A DNA stretch of 13,887 nt, taken from positions 1 through 13,887 of the forward strand of contig DDEO01000211.1 in NCBI GenBank assembly GCA_002336725.1, read 5' to 3'. The notes under the pieces were generated by a model that was not told the DNA's origin, ran no database searches, and was given only the letters and a program-made list of their open reading frames with translations. The position numbers and the translations under genes are program-made. Positions 13,423-13,887 of this stretch are shown one piece after another. The stretch comes from Bacteroidetes bacterium UBA1952 (GTDB lineage: Bacteria; Bacteroidota; Bacteroidia; Chitinophagales; Chitinophagaceae). How positions within the stretch are numbered: the first letter of the stretch is position 1; every line of letters begins with the position of its first letter.

Positions 13423-13779
13423 ATGACCTTCGACACCCTGCGCGAATATTGTCTTTCCCTTCCGGGCTCCGGCGAGAAGATGCCTTTTAATGAAACCACG
13501 CTTGTCTTCACGGTCGGGGATAAAATTTTTTGCCTCACCGACATTGAAAACTGTGAAAGCATCAACCTGAAATGTGATCCCGAAAAGGCCGTCTTGCTGC
13601 GGGAAGAATACCCCGAAGTGCAGCCCGGCTATCACATGAACAAGAAGCACTGGAATACCGTCGCTATTTCCGGAAATCTGCCCGACACGTTGCTGCGGGA
13701 ATGGATTGCCCATTCCTACGAACTGGTCTTTAAAAGCCTGCCGAAAGCCCGGCAAGCAGAGATAAGCGTTAGAAGTTAG
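13423..13779 (+). CDS. MmcQ/YjbR family protein
   Basis: These small proteins of about 115-120 residues have a CyaY-like fold; they are annotated as DNA-binding but their role is poorly known. The 118-residue chain fits well: MTFDTLREYCLSLPGSGEKMPF at the start, the central KIFCLTDIENCESINLKCDPEKAVLLREEYPEVQPGYHMNKKHW, then a helix with LREWIAHSYELVFKSLPKARQ. The ATG at 13423 begins the family's usual first helix. It is divergent from the YfiT-like gene with 172 bases between their starts; two TTCCGGAA copies sit directly upstream. After the stop, 13780-13866 shows no gene. Confidence 0.93.
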   Translation: MTFDTLREYCLSLPGSGEKMPFNETTLVFTVGDKIFCLTDIENCESINLKCDPEKAVLLREEYPEVQPGYHMNKKHWNTVAISGNLPDTLLREWIAHSYELVFKSLPKARQAEISVRS

Positions 13780-13866
13780 GGCATCAGGAAGTCGGGAGGA
13801 GTGTTTGAATAACAGGTAAGGAACGGTGATGGAATAACTTCCGCATCTCTTGAGCCTCACCCCCGG

Positions 13867-13887
13867 CCCCTCTCCGAAGGAGAGGGG
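13867..13887. repeat. Dispersed palindromic repeat at the window edge
   Basis: CCCCTCTCC-GAA-GGAGAGGGG is a perfect 9-bp hairpin preceded by CTCACCCCCGG. Phrases of this type recur between genes in many unrelated bacterial genomes. The window ends inside or just at its end, so its full extent and any T-run are unknown. Confidence 0.6.

Overview
The window looks like a Bacteroidota chromosome, probably Chitinophagia or Saprospiria by gene content; I cannot name the genus. The support is: -7 promoter boxes of the phylum's TAnnTTTG type (11037-11044, 13266-13273), little Shine-Dalgarno signal, a small Bacteroidota-type hypothetical protein, a four-helix membrane protein and a DinB/YfiT-type thiol transferase typical of the group.

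Layout. (1) 123-3300, minus strand: a restriction-modification locus. A 680-residue protein joins an N-terminal PD-(D/E)xK nuclease to an N6-adenine methyltransferase (BcgI / type IIB-like architecture). It is followed by a specificity (S) gene split into two half-genes at a run of nine G (661-669 on the plus strand, read as C). One extra G would fuse the halves into a normal two-domain S protein, so the locus looks phase-variable. A promoter with a candidate operator and an array of five 21-22 bp repeats lies upstream. (2) 3571-4141, minus: a small hypothetical protein with a strong terminator. (3) 4347-7571, plus: a secreted M1-type zinc metallopeptidase with a C-terminal outer-membrane-barrel-like half. 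(4) 7572-8271: 700 bp without a protein gene, holding short repeats, a terminator, a 6S-like structured RNA, a 32-bp perfect palindrome and a repeat pair. (5) 8272-9531, plus: an M16 zinc peptidase. (6) 9640-12497, minus: hisS, plsC and a four-helix membrane protein. (7) 12690-13250, minus, a YfiT-like thiol transferase; and 13423-13779, plus, an MmcQ/YjbR protein. The window ends in a palindromic dispersed repeat.

Three signals stand out. The first is the poly-G switch in a system whose S subunit should control both cutting and methylation. The second is the octamer TTCCGGAA, which occurs 15 times from 4682 to 13675 (random expectation well below one) and never in the first 4.6 kb; it behaves like a highly iterated palindrome of the host chromosome and marks the restriction locus as foreign. 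The third is the 6S-like RNA, with closing stem, open central region with two competing pairings, and apical hairpin. All assignments rest on reading the sequence and on remembered family features; no database search was run.
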